Origin: Notamacropus eugenii
Taxonomy: Eukaryota > Chordata > Mammalia > Diprotodontia > Macropodidae
DNA: 64,000 bases
Reading direction: 5' to 3'
Assembly (NCBI RefSeq): GCF_028372415.1
Contig: NC_092872.1
Location: 266,377,008 to 266,441,007, forward strand
In this document: positions 54,390 to 64,000 of the stretch, one piece after another
Numbering within the stretch: position 1 is the stretch's first letter
How the letters are laid out: every line of letters starts with the position of its first letter
The notes under the pieces: model-generated
Told to the model about the DNA's origin: nothing
The model's database searches: none
What the model saw: only the letters and a program-made list of their open reading frames with translations
Made by a program: the position numbers and the translations under genes

Positions 54390-54615
54390 CCTAAATGAAA
54401 GCTTTCCTCATCTCCCCACCAGCTAGCATCCTCTCTCCAATAATGTTCTCTTTTTGGACTATATTTCTTTGTGTGGTTGTTCCCCTGGGTAGAGGAGGTT
54501 GGGGGAGGTGAGGTTGGGAGACCGTGTTGTTTTTGCCTTGGTAGTTGCAGCGCTAGTATAATCACTAACCAGTTAATAAATGCTCATTGATTGACTGATT
54601 GATTGATTGATTTGG
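54390..54615 (+). repeat. L2 LINE 3' end
   Basis: 'gaaagctttcctcatctccc', 'ataatgttctctttttggac' and the end 'gttaataaatgctcattgat' with a GATT repeat tail. Confidence 0.72.
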
Positions 54616-54899
54616 TGCCAAAGACTGCCTAGTTCTGTAGCACTTGCCAGAGCCTGTCTTGGGCCGCTGACACTGCCCTTTAAGCCCAATGTCAGGCCCA
54701 CACTGTGATGCTGTATTCAAGGAGAACCCTAGAGGAAGATCATGACCATAGTCCATCCAAATAAGAATAGTTTGGTTTGTGATAATGGGTAGCATCAGTC
54801 CCAGGATGATGAGGATTAGGAGTGCAAAGGGCTGGAAAGCACATCTTCTACTTAGAAGGATGTGTTTTAAATGATTTTACTTCCATATCACATGATCCA

Positions 54900-55025
54900 A
54901 TCAATGGGTAGATGGATTTGGACTCAAGAGGGACCTGGTTTGAATCCTGCCTTGGACACACACATTGTTAGCTATGTGTCCATGGGTATGTCCCTTCATC
55001 TCTCTGAGCTTTGATTTATCACAGG
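54900..55025 (+). repeat. CORE-SINE fragment
   Basis: 'gacctggtttgaatcctgcc' and 'ggtatgtcccttcatctctc tgagctttgat'; the tail was lost, but a second SINE tail lies at 55305-55395. Confidence 0.7.
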
Positions 55026-55449
55026 GTGAGAGAGAAGCAGTACAGGACAGTGGACAGAGACTCTGTTTATTCTCCATTGCCCCAGGCACTTTCTAAAATT
55101 TAAAATTACAAAACGTTTCTGGATCTGTCTGGGGGAGGGAGTTTCCACACTGGGAGTCCTTTTCTCTCTCCCTTTCCCCATGGAATCTCAGCTCTAGAAT
55201 CCTTCAACAACCCTATTTTCAGTGGTTGTAAAAGTCAGAGGAAGTCTTATATGTAAAATATTTTCATACTTCTCAGTGCTATAAAAATAGAAGTTTGTAA
55301 TGTGGATATCATTCAGCCTGTTTCTCCACCTTCAAAGTGGGGATACTGATATCCAAAGCACCATCTCCCAGGGTTGTTATGAGCAAAGCTGCTTGTACTT
55401 CGAGACCATGTAGACTTTTGAGACTCTGTAGACCTTAAAGCCTCATCAA

Positions 55450-55645
55450 CTAACCAACCCACCAATCATTTAAGAACACCCTATATGCCTAGGACTGTGT
55501 TAGACGTTGAGGATGCAAAAGACAAAAAGGAACCAGGTCTTGCCCTCAGAAGCCTTAGATTTGATTAGGGGGAGATGTCTAGTACATGTAAAAGAATACA
55601 CAAAACAGTGACAAAATATATACAAGGTAATCGGGGAGGAGACAT
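55450..55645 (-). repeat. L2 LINE 3' region
   Basis: Complement: 'gaacaccctatatgcctagg actgtgttagacg', 'ggtcttgccctcagaagcct', 'gtacatgtaaaagaatacac'. Confidence 0.75.
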
Positions 55646-55689
55646 TCAATAAATGTCAATTATTAATCTTATTGTTAAAAATATAGGTA

Positions 55690-56400
55690 GGAAATTGAAT
55701 CAGTTCCAGCACAGAAGGAACAGCAGGCTGGGAATCATTCCCTCTAACTCTCCAATCAGTTTCTGATGTTTCAGAGTCGTGGACACTTTCTCTCCTTCAC
55801 TTGCAAAGAGCCAGGGTTCTTGGGAAGCGGCCTGTGGCTAGAAGGGCCTCCTTCATCAATGTCCGACCCTTCCAGTGTGGAATTTTCCCGTGGGCGGGGA
55901 CCGTTTAATTGCTATTTACCTGTCGAAGGCTGCTTTTGACACACATGATGAGCCAGCTTCCTCCTTAGGAGGCAGGATTCTTCTGCCCACACTGCTCAGC
56001 ACTGACTGCTTTGTCTGTCTCTCACTGTTGTTGTTTTTCTCTTTCTTTTTTTCTTTCTTTCTTTTCTATTCTTCTTTCTTTTTGCCCAGACTGTGCATTT
56101 TGAGTAAAGCGGAGACCCAAGCAGGCTCCTCAGCCTTGTCATTGTAGGCCTAGCAAGCCTCCCACACAGAGTCTTCCTCAAAGCCAATTCCTTTGAAGAA
56201 GCATTTTTGAAACAAAAGGGATTCCCCCCACATGCCATCGGGCCTGACAATGATTCCTTTTCCTGCTGCTTCTTCAAAGCTCTCAGAGGGATTCGACTCC
56301 AGGGGAGCCTGGGTGGCAAGAAGCCCCTTCGGATCCTGGCTCTGAGTTTTCTACTCATGTATGGACTGATAATGAAGTATGGATGAAACTTAAATCAAAT
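55690..56400. other. Unique stretch, candidate conserved non-coding element
   Basis: About 700 bases free of recognised repeats except a CTTT tract (56036-56085). Blocks such as 'gaccgtttaattgctattta' and 'cttttgacacacatgatgag' look complex and undecayed. No coding frame is supported. Confidence 0.35.
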
Positions 56401-56414
56401 GTCATCCACTCTCC

Positions 56415-56568
56415 CAGAGGATCAGAGATTGGCTCACACCTGGAAAACATCTTAGAAGCCACTGAGTCCAGCTAAGACCCAGGGAAGTTAAGTGACTGAC
56501 CTGCCCACGCTGGGACGTGAGCCCAGGCACTCTTAGCCCGTATCTAGGCCCTATCCCACACCATTAAT
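56415..56568 (-). repeat. MIR SINE
   Basis: Complement: 'aacatcttagaagccactga', 'gggaagttaagtgactgacc', 'ctgggacgtgagcccaggca'. Confidence 0.7.
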
Positions 56569-56599
56569 ACTTGGATTTCTCATTCATGGATTTCAGTAT

Positions 56600-56768
56600 T
56601 GGTTAATAGTCTTCTGGATGTGGAACACCTGGGTCCATATCCTGCCTCAGACAGTTAATAATAAAGTCAAGCCTCTTCTCCATGACTCAGTTTCCTCATG
56701 TGTAAAATGAAAAGGCTGGACTTCATGGCCTCCAAGGCCTGACCCAATTATCCATCTATGAGCTTATC
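56600..56768 (+). repeat. MIR3-like SINE
   Basis: 'cctgggtccatatcctgcct', 'gactcagtttcctcatgtgt', 'ctggacttcatggcctccaa', tail 'ttatccatctatgagc'. Confidence 0.82.
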
Positions 56769-56874
56769 TTTGTGTAACTCTTCACCCACAATCCATTGCA
56801 GAATGCCTGAGTGTGCTCAGAATCACAGAATAAGATCTTTTCATTATACAAATCATGCTTAAAATAATAGCTAA

Positions 56875-57127
56875 TAAGTTAACATCTATATAATGCTTAC
56901 TCTGTGCCAGGTACTGGGCTAAGCACTTTACAATGATTATTCTCAGGACAACCTGGCAAAGTAGGAGCTATTATTATCCTCAGTTTACAGAAGAGGAAAC
57001 TGAGGCAAGCAGAAGTTAAGTGACTTGTCCAGGGTCACACGGCTCCTAAGTGTCTGACACCACATTTGAACTCAGGCTTTCTGATGCCAAGCCTGGTACT
57101 CTATCTACTGGACTACCTAGCTCCCTT
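56875..57127 (-). repeat. Full-length CORE-SINE
   Basis: One of the best preserved copies: 'tctgtgccaggtactgggct', 'aagcactttacaatgattat', 'gaagaggaaactgaggcaag', 'ttgtccagggtcacacggct', 'tctatctactggactaccta'. Confidence 0.92.
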
Positions 57128-57514
57128 TCCTGAAGCAGAATCCCTAGCCTCCTTCACCTGGGCTGGTGGCAGGAAGAGTGTGTGGCCCAGCCTGAGGATG
57201 AAACTGTCGTGGGTCAGGCCCCCATTACAGTCCTCTGAGCCCTGAGGGGCAATGCGGGCATATGGGAAAGTCTAGGCCTCTCGACTCGTAGAAGAGATGA
57301 AGAAGGAGGAGCAGAGCTGGGATTCCAATGTGGGTCCTTTGACTTTCAGTAGAGTAGAAGTACGCTACCTCATCTTCCGTGAGGAGTCCTTGATTCTCAA
57401 GGTATGCATTCAAAGGATTTCCACTGTTGCTTCTGAAATGTCCAAGAGAAAAAACACACAGAACTGGACATCTGAGGTCACCTCATGTTCAAGTGGACCT
57501 GGAGTGCCACTGGA

Positions 57515-57692
57515 GACTTGGCACCTAGGATGACCTGGGTTGGAATCCTGCATTAGACACTGACTAGCTGGGTGACCTTGGGCAAGTCACATGCCTTTAT
57601 GTGCCCCCCCTCCCTCATCTATGAAGTAAAGGGGTTGGACTGGATGACCTTTGAGGTCTCTTTAAGCTAATTCATGATCCTAGGATTTATGA
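57515..57692 (+). repeat. MIR3-like SINE
   Basis: 'gactagctgggtgaccttgg gcaagtcac', 'gttggactggatgacctttg', 'aattcatgatcctaggattt'. Confidence 0.85.
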
Positions 57693-57809
57693 AATAGATG
57701 CAGGCTCAGAAGGACCCTTGATTTTGGGGCTGGTGAGTAACTAGGTTGGGACCTCCTGAGAGCCTGCCCTCTGCCCAGGCCAGTCCAGAACTGAAGCATC
57801 AGATGGAGG

Positions 57810-57930
57810 GGCATTCATTTGGAGCCAGACAGAAGGAATCTGGTCCAACCTCTCAGTTTACAGATTAGGAAACTGAGGCCCAGTCCATAGCTGAGCTGGG
57901 ATTGGAACAGGAACGCAGGTCCTCTACCTC
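57810..57930 (-). repeat. MIR3-like SINE fragment
   Basis: Complement: 'aatctggtccaacctctcag tttacagattaggaaactga', then 'gagctgggattggaacagga'. Confidence 0.75.
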
Positions 57931-58494
57931 CAGATCCAGCCCACTTTTCCCCTGTAAGGGGCTTCGCAGCCACACCCTCTTTCTCTCCTGTTCAGCTTGC
58001 CTGCTCGCCCACATCCTCCTAGCACCCCCTTTCATCACCCAGATTCAAACAATAAAAGGAGGCCCAGCCCACATCCCAACTACTACCACCACCTTATATA
58101 GTGAAAGTCCCTGAGGGCTTGGGCAGAAGTTCAGGCTGCCCTGGCAGGCTGGGCTGGGAGCAGCAGTGCCAAGCAGGGGGCTTTCCGTTCATCGTCTAGC
58201 CAGTTCAGCTTCAGACTTCCCCCCACCCAGTGTTCCCTGGTTTGATTTCTGAAGAAACGTCACCTAGGGCATTCTCAGCTTTGGCACCGAATTCTCTGTC
58301 TTTGTTGATCATGGGAGTCTCAGGAGAATGGATTGATAGCCACCAGGAACCTCAGAGACCATCTTTCAGGGGCCTCGTGGCCACCTATGGCCCTCTAGGC
58401 CGTTTGAATGTTCTGTGAGATTTGGATTCAGTCCTACAGGGCCACAGTAGAGGACCCAGAGGGCCACAGGTGGTCTTGAGGCTGCAAGTTCCCC

Positions 58495-58640
58495 AAACTT
58501 CCTCTAATTTATAGACCCTTCAGTTTATTGAGGAGGCACCTGAGGCCCAGAGAAGTTTTCAGTGACTTATTCACGGTCACCCCAACAGTAATGGCAAGAG
58601 CCGCCCTTTGACCTCAGGTGCCCTGACTCTAAAGAGATTC
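58495..58640 (-). repeat. MIR SINE fragment
   Basis: Complement: 'gaggcacctgaggcccagag', 'cagtgacttattcacggtca', 'cctcaggtgccctgactcta'. Confidence 0.7.
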
Positions 58641-58854
58641 AGGTTCTTAGGTAACAAATAAAATGACTTGGGGGCTTTTTCCTCCATTTTCCTCCATTCA
58701 AAAAATAACCCACCAGAATAGTCTTCCTTGGTCCCTGTATGCTTTCCTTGACTCCCCTGGACAGTCCCTCCTGGGGGGCTTCATGTTCTTGATCTGCTTT
58801 GAGGTTTGCAGAACAGCCCTTACAAAAGTCCTTGGGAGGCCCAGCAGATTGTAC

Positions 58855-58905
58855 TCTTTGCGTCCCAAGTGTATCCCAGGGTCTGGCACATAGTAGGTCC
58901 TTAGC
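58855..58905 (+). repeat. L2 LINE 3' end fragment
   Basis: 'gtatcccagggtctggcaca tagtaggtccttagcat'. Confidence 0.75.
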
Positions 58906-59135
58906 ATACTAGACAGAGTCCTGGATTTGGAATCAAGGGAAGTTGACTTTGCATCTCACCTCAGAGCCTCACTAGCTGTATGACCCTGAGTAAGTAATTT
59001 AACTTCCCCCCGCCCAGTAAAGTGGGGCTAACGATGGCCCCTACCTTCCAGGCTTGTGAGGAATGTTAAATGATGACTAAGGTTGAAAGAGACTTTGCAA
59101 ATCCTAAATTATACAAATGTGAGTTATTATTGCTC
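58906..59135 (+). repeat. CORE-SINE
   Basis: 'tggatttggaatcaagggaa', 'ctagctgtatgaccctgagt', 'taccttccaggcttgtgagg', 'atgtgagttattattgctc'. Confidence 0.85.
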
Positions 59136-59214
59136 TAGTTAATAATGAGAAATGCTAATTGAATTTAGCTATTATATAATACAATAATTATAACTAGATT
59201 ATTATTGTATCCTT

Positions 59215-59770
59215 TTTTTTTCAGATGTGGAGATTGAGACTCAGAGGGGTCTGAGATCTCAGTAGTATCAGAGTCTAGACTCAGATCTAGGTTTCTGCTG
59301 ACTCCAAATTAAGCACTTCCTCCACTGAACCAGCCTACTTTTATGGCCCTCTCTGTGGCCTTTGCTGAGCTATGACAGATTTCAAACAGACCTTGGTCTT
59401 TAATTAAAGGATATTTAGGAGGACCGGTTGGAAGCTGGAAAGGACTTTCGAAGCCAGGGAGACTTACCCACTTTTTCTTTTTTACAGATGAGGAAACTGG
59501 CTCTTAGGTTGTGACAGAATCCTAAACTCATAGGGTTATTGATTTAGAGTTAGATGATTAGGGGTCATCTAGTCCAATCCATTCCTCTTACAAACCACAT
59601 TGGGTAGTATGTCTAAGGTCCAATCCAGGTGTTTTACAGACAAGAAAACTGAAGAGACATTAAATAACTTACCCAGCTGGGGCAGCGTAACCAGTGAGTG
59701 TCAGAGGAGGGCTTTGCACCCAGGTCTTCCCGGCTCCAGGTCCAGTCCAGTCCCAAAGAGAACACTATAG
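59215..59770 (-). repeat. Cluster of three MIR/MIR3-like SINE complements
   Basis: Copies at about 59220-59335 ('gattgagactcagaggggtc'), 59430-59515 ('tttacagatgaggaaactgg') and 59530-59760 ('tcatctagtccaatccattc', 'caagaaaactgaagagacat'). Confidence 0.72.
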
Positions 59771-59822
59771 AATATGGGATCATAGATTTAGAACTGGGAG
59801 GGACCATACAGATGATCCAGCC

Positions 59823-60034
59823 CAGGGTTCTTGACTTTTTTGTGTGTAGTTTTGGTCCATTTGGCAGCCTGGGGAAATTTAGAAACCCCTCCTCAGAATA
59901 GTGTTCTAAAATGTATACAACGGATGACAAAATAAACCAGATCTATTCACATAAAGATAGCTTCTTTTCCCATCTAGTTTCACAGACCCCCAAAATCTAT
60001 CCAGGGACTTGGGGCCCATGACTAAGAACCCTTG
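59823..60034. mobile_element. hAT-type non-autonomous DNA transposon
   Basis: About 212 bp bounded by inverted ends 'cagggttcttgac' and 'actaagaacccttg'. It contains 'cagcctggggaaatttagaa acccctcctcagaatagtgt', text of an old mammalian hAT family. No clear target duplication remains. Confidence 0.65.
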
Positions 60035-60039
60035 GCCTG

Positions 60040-60575
60040 AAGAGCACAATACCGAAACCCCAAAGTCTTTGAAGGCCCTGACCTGGCAGGCCAGGAAGGT
60101 AACTCAACGTGTAGGAGGACTTGGAGATTACTCCCTGTCTATGGGTTTTACCTGTGCTCCCAGGTGCTCAGACAGGGCCCGGTTGGATGAGTTGCCTCTT
60201 CCCTGAAAAGCTGGCATGGACCCAGGCTAAACATTACAGCCTCTGTGTTTCAGCAAGTCAGCCTCAGCCGCAGGACAGGGTGCCTCCTCTCATTCCTCTT
60301 CTTGTCAGTCACCAACATGGGTGCCCCTGTGGGATCATAGGAATAACCGGGTCAGGCTCCGATATTTATATCCTATGTCCTAATAAACAAGGAAAGAAAA
60401 AAAGAGATGGGGATCAGCTCTCGGGAGCCATATCTGGCGGCCTCTGCACTTTCCCCTGGGCTTGTGTGGAGCCCATCTAACTAAAAGAGGGATCTCAGAT
60501 GGAAAGCTGATTGCCACTGTCTGGTTGGTCTTTGTGACCTTGAGGGCCTCAAAGGACTCTTTCAAATATGACCCC
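60040..60575. other. Unannotated intergenic stretch
   Basis: GC-balanced, no repeat recognised. A 119-codon plus frame (60121-60480) has no recognised domain or splice context. Confidence 0.4.
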
Positions 60576-60579
60576 AACT

Positions 60580-60728
60580 GATTTGAGTCAGGAGCCCTGG
60601 GTTCTAGTTCTGACCCTTTGCTATTTACAAGCTGTGTCACCTTGGATTAGGTCTGAGCCTAAATTTCCTCATTTATAAAATGAAGGCATTAAATTAAATG
60701 TTCCTTATAATCCATTCCAGCTCAGACT
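60580..60728 (+). repeat. MIR3-like SINE
   Basis: 'caggagccctgggttctagt', 'ctgtgtcaccttggattagg', 'taaatttcctcatttataaa', 'aatccattccagctcaga'. Confidence 0.82.
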
Positions 60729-60729
60729 T

Positions 60730-61125
60730 TAAAAAAAAATGTCATTTTATTGGTTTCATTAAATATTTTCCAATTACATCAAAGGTTTTTTTACATTCAT
60801 TTACAAATGTTTGGAGTTCCAATTTTTTCCTTTCATCCTGCTCTTCCCCCACCCCTTGAAAAGATAAGCAATGATATTGATAATACAAGTGAAGTCATGC
60901 AAAATATATTTCCATATTAGCCGTGCTGTAAAAGAAAACAAACATGCACACAAACAAGAAAAATACAGAAAGCAAAATAAGTCGGTGTTAATCTGCACTC
61001 AGAGCTTATCCTTTCTCTCTCTCTTTCTCTCTCTCTCTCTAGAGGTGGGTAACGTTTTCATTATGAGTCCTTTGGATTTTTCATGGGTCCTTATTTGGAT
61101 CAGATTCAGCTTAGACATTTTGTGA
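60730..61125 (-). repeat. L1 3' UTR fragment
   Basis: Begins with a T/A-rich start ('attttattggtttcattaaa'), then 'tgcaaaatatatttccatat tagccg', 'ttcattatgagtcctttgga', parallel to the copy at 39160. Contains a short CT repeat (61013-61042). Confidence 0.8.
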
Positions 61126-61130
61126 TGATA

Positions 61131-61390
61131 ACTCAATTTAACAAGCATTTATTAAGCGCCTAAGGTCATCTAGGTTCTGGGGATACAAAGGCAAATACAG
61201 GTCCTCTCCTCAAGGATTCTACTGGGGGTGAGGGTGGGGCTGAACAGCAAACACATCACTCTTCAATAAAAATTTATTAAGCGCCTACTGTGTACCTGGA
61301 AACACCTGAGGCTCCAAGAACAAAGTGACTCTGTCCCTGCTCTCAGAGAGCTCCCATCCTAATGGGGGAAGTAACATGTACATAGCTAAA
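61131..61390 (-). repeat. Two tandem L2 3' ends
   Basis: Two complements of the L2 3' end about 125 bases apart: 'acaagcatttattaagcgcc taaggtc' (61140) and 'aatttattaagcgcctactg tgtacctgg' (61270). Each is followed by 'ctcctcaaggattctactgg' or 'tctcagagagctcccatcct'. Confidence 0.78.
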
Positions 61391-61439
61391 AACAAAGCTA
61401 TATCCAAAAATGCAAAAGAATTTTGGGTGGGAAACAGAC

Positions 61440-61630
61440 TTATGACCTCCCAATTGGTCCCTCTCCCCAACTTATGTCTTCCCCTCTAAGTTTAAGTATA
61501 TGTATAGATGTTGTCTCCCTTGATAGAAAGGACATTTCTTGAGGATACGGACTTTTCACTTTTGTCTCACTTTCCTTAGTTCCTGGTATACAGGAGACAC
61601 CTAAGAAATGCTTATTGGTTTGTCGATTGT
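61440..61630 (+). repeat. L2 LINE 3' end
   Basis: 'ctcccttgatagaaaggaca tttcttgagg', 'agttcctggtatacaggaga', 'gaaatgcttattggtttgtc'. Confidence 0.68.
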
Positions 61631-61727
61631 CCTTCACAAAGCTGACCAAATCTCTTTTCCTAACTCGCAAGTTGGACCACATCTCCCTTGTTGGACCATC
61701 CCTGTGCTCAGCCATTAGCTAAATTTG

Positions 61728-61935
61728 GAAGCAGTATGGTTCTGGGAGCAGAGCCCTGGATAAGAAGTCAAGAAATCTGAATAAGGAGTCCATCGGTCCT
61801 TACTTTTCCACCAACCAATCCTGCGACTGTGGGAGAGGCCCTCACTCTCCGTGGGACTCAGTTTCATCATTTATTAAATGAGGGAGTTGGACAAGATGAT
61901 CGCTCAGATACCTTCTCACACTGAAATGATCTGAT
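61728..61935 (+). repeat. MIR3-like SINE
   Basis: 'ggaagcagtatggttctggg', 'gactcagtttcatcatttat', 'gttggacaagatgatcgctc', 'cacactgaaatgatctga'. Confidence 0.82.
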
Positions 61936-62039
61936 TCAGAACAAGACAAAACTCATCAGTGACCTGTTCTAAGGAGCTCGATTGGCTTCACAAGAGCGGC
62001 ATGGTTTTCCCATAGCTCCGAGGTGCATTTCTTGAGTTC

Positions 62040-62305
62040 TTCATCAGACACCTACACGTCTATACCTCTCCTGGCACTTCTAAGTCAGAGGGTCCCAAAC
62101 TGAGCTTAGAATTTCTCCCTCTAAACCAGCCACTCCTCTCTGTTTGCTTTTTTTTTTCTATTGAGGGTGCCATCCTCCTCCCAGTCACCCATTTTCCAAG
62201 CCGTGGATTCATCTTTGCCCTTTTCATTCCTCAGATCCAATCAGATGCCAAGTCCAATCGCTTTCCTCTTGCTCGCCTCTTGAGACGTCCCTCTCCTACA
62301 GCTTT
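62040..62305 (+). repeat. L2 LINE fragment
   Basis: 'atcctcctcccagtcaccca', 'catctttgcccttttcattc', 'atccaatcagatgccaagtc' follow L2 sense text. Confidence 0.68.
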
Positions 62306-62344
62306 CAGTAGCAACAATCTGCAACAGCTTCTGAGAGAATAATA

Positions 62345-62540
62345 CTGCTAATAATAGTGATAATAGTAACAGCTAATGTTTGCATAGTGCTTACTATCCT
62401 AAGTGCTCTACAATTATTCTCATTTGTTCCTCACAGCATCCCTGGGTATAGAACTGTTATTATCTACATTTTTACAAATGAGGAAATTGAGGCAAACAAA
62501 GGTTAAACGACTTGCCCAAGACACATGCCTAGTACTTTCC
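62345..62540 (-). repeat. CORE-SINE
   Basis: Complement: 'gcatagtgcttactatccta', 'tcctcacagcatccctgggt', 'gaggaaattgaggcaaacaa', 'acgacttgcccaagacac'. A plus-strand SINE tail follows at 62545-62630. Confidence 0.85.
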
Positions 62541-62659
62541 CTCTCCAGTGTTCAATTTCATCATTTGTTAAATGAGGGGCTCAGATGGAAAGACCTCAAA
62601 GGTCCCTTCCAGCTCCAAACCATCACCCTTAGGCCCAGGCCCTTGTCTCCACTCACCTG

Positions 62660-62785
62660 AATTATTCTCAGCTCCTAATTGGATGAGGGTAGAACATAAG
62701 CAACTTGAGGGCAAAGACCCTTTTTTTGTCTTGGCACCCAACGATGTGGTTTGGCATAGATGGTCCCTAATAGTAATTATTATAA
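62660..62785 (+). repeat. L2 LINE 3' end
   Basis: 'aacataagcaacttgagggc aaagaccc', 'tcttggcacccaacgatgtg', 'tggcatagatggtccctaat'. Confidence 0.65.
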
Positions 62786-63235
62786 TCAGTCTAATGGCTC
62801 ATGTTCTGATGCTAACCCTGGGTGAACCGGAAGAATGGGAAAGAAGTGTTATTGAATTGGCTCTGAAAACATCACGGCTGATTGGATGAACTATTCTTGC
62901 CCATCTACCACACTGGGGGGAAGAGTTAGGTCTTGAGCCTGGGGTTGTCCTCTTGTGTTATCTACTCTGTTGGACCCAACAGGCTCCCAGTGGAATCACG
63001 CATCTTGAAGGATACACAAATCATCCCATAATCCACCTGAAGAAATTACAAGTTGGCCTCTAAGCGCAGGATGATTTTTTATGTCTGTGAAGCTCTTGGG
63101 TAAAGAGGGATGAATGAGATATTTTTCTGACTCCTTTCCTCCTCCTTCTGCATGAACCTGGGTGGTGATTTTGTAGTCTGTAGCATTTTTTGATTTTATT
63201 CAATTTCATTCCATTAATTTGATTTGATTTAATTT

Positions 63236-63440
63236 AATTTATTGTTGCTTTTCAGTCACATCTGACTCTTTATGACCCCATTTGAGGTTTTCATGGCTGA
63301 GATACTGGAGTGGTTTACCATTTCCTCCTTCTCCAGTTCATTTCACAGATGAGAAAACTGAGGCAAACAGGGTGAAGTGACTTTCCCATGGTCACACAAC
63401 TAGTAGGTGTCTGAGACCAGATTTAAAGTTAAAGATCTCA
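63236..63440 (-). repeat. Mar-1 type CORE-SINE with Bov-B-like tail
   Basis: Complement: 'tcagtcacatctgactcttt atgaccccat', 'tactggagtggtttaccatt', 'gatgagaaaactgaggcaaa', 'atggtcacacaactagtagg'; the head is truncated. Confidence 0.9.
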
Positions 63441-63690
63441 CATTCTATTGAGAAGAAGCATGAGCACAGAAAAGTTAATTTTAAAATGTATGCAGTGTAG
63501 ATGTAAAGTCATTTCCATGGAGCCATGAGAGGAGAAAGATGATCATATGTCTTCGGTAGGCAATGACATTTGAGCTAAACTTTGAAAGAAGCTGGGGATC
63601 TTATTTCACATTGACTATGTTCTAGACACTGTGTTAGGCACCAGATATACGGAGACAAGAATGAAAATGGTCTTCTGGGAGGTTCCATCT
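63441..63690 (-). repeat. L2 LINE fragments
   Basis: Complement text: 'tctcacattctattgagaag', 'gacatttgagctaaactttg', and a second end 'actatgttctagacactgtg ttaggcacc'. Confidence 0.65.
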
Positions 63691-64000
63691 TTCTATGGAA
63701 AGGATAGTAACTCCTCTCCTAACACCTCTCTGCACTTCACCAACAAAGAGGCTGTAAGACAAGGCAAAGGGATTGACTTTGTCTATCTCTTTGCCTAGAC
63801 TGGGGAAGCTAGATTCTGGACTTAAGTTTTAGTAATGACATTTCATTTTCCTTCCACCAATCGGGATGAAACACCCTTCCAGGCAGCCCCTCAGTCCCTC
63901 TTTCTGGCTCTGGGGTTAGTCTAAACTGAAGAAAAACATTAGGGAATGGGTGACACTGATCAACTTTTGATGAATTTGATATTGAATCTGGGGGCTTGAA

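Noticed and set aside
1-64000. Retroviral or other capsid-bearing elements, CRISPR arrays, tRNA/rRNA/snRNA genes
   Set aside because: No gag/pol/env-like text, no regular spacer array and no intact RNA gene was seen. tRNA-like SINE heads are not functional tRNA genes.

Overview
This is a mammalian, almost certainly marsupial, genomic window. Three things point to a metatherian. First, it holds many CORE-SINEs, including Mar-1 type copies that end in a Bov-B/RTE-like tail. Second, its L1 copies have marsupial-style 5' and 3' untranslated regions. Third, old L2 and L3/CR1 LINEs, hAT fossils and a SINE-like retroposon family with a characteristic 3' tail are abundant. The species cannot be fixed from the sequence alone.

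Only one protein-coding gene is supported. Exon 1 of NRBF2 (nuclear receptor binding factor 2, a subunit of the autophagy PI3-kinase complex) lies on the minus strand at 5004-5033. It encodes MEVMDGPLNL and is followed by a perfect GTGAGT splice donor. It sits in a CpG island (about 4280-5430). The island also carries a 23-unit CGG repeat (as read on the NRBF2 strand) just upstream of the start codon, a consensus CRE, an SP1-type GC box, a TCTCGCGAGA element and an E-box. Positions 1-5003 are intron 1. The remaining NRBF2 exons must lie to the left of the window. The intron holds SINE, L2 and L3 fossils and an odd run of 49 C.

From about 5440 to 64000 the window is the upstream intergenic flank. 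Its first 1.4 kb is strikingly depleted in G on the plus strand. The rest is a mosaic of transposable-element fossils: a roughly 3-kb L2 on the minus strand (8745-11750), an L1 5' region with ORF1 remnant (17795-20130), L2/SINE nests (22735-26009), a probably twin-primed L1 (26009-26480), a Bov-B/RTE endonuclease-region fragment (26590-27110), an L1 pile-up (30260-36375), a broken L3/CR1 array (37730-41290), a second L2 block split by a CT microsatellite (47640-48850), and a 250-bp AGT microsatellite (53800-54057). Between these are short stretches of unrecognised unique sequence. A few of these (36640-37060, 46320-46710, 55700-56380) look like candidate conserved non-coding elements. No tRNA, rRNA, snRNA, CRISPR, intact transposon gene or retroviral gene was seen.

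There is no operon-like organisation. The functional core is the NRBF2 promoter and first exon; the rest is regulatory or neutral flank. Repeat family names were assigned from memory of consensus sequences, so boundaries are approximate, usually within 10-40 bases.
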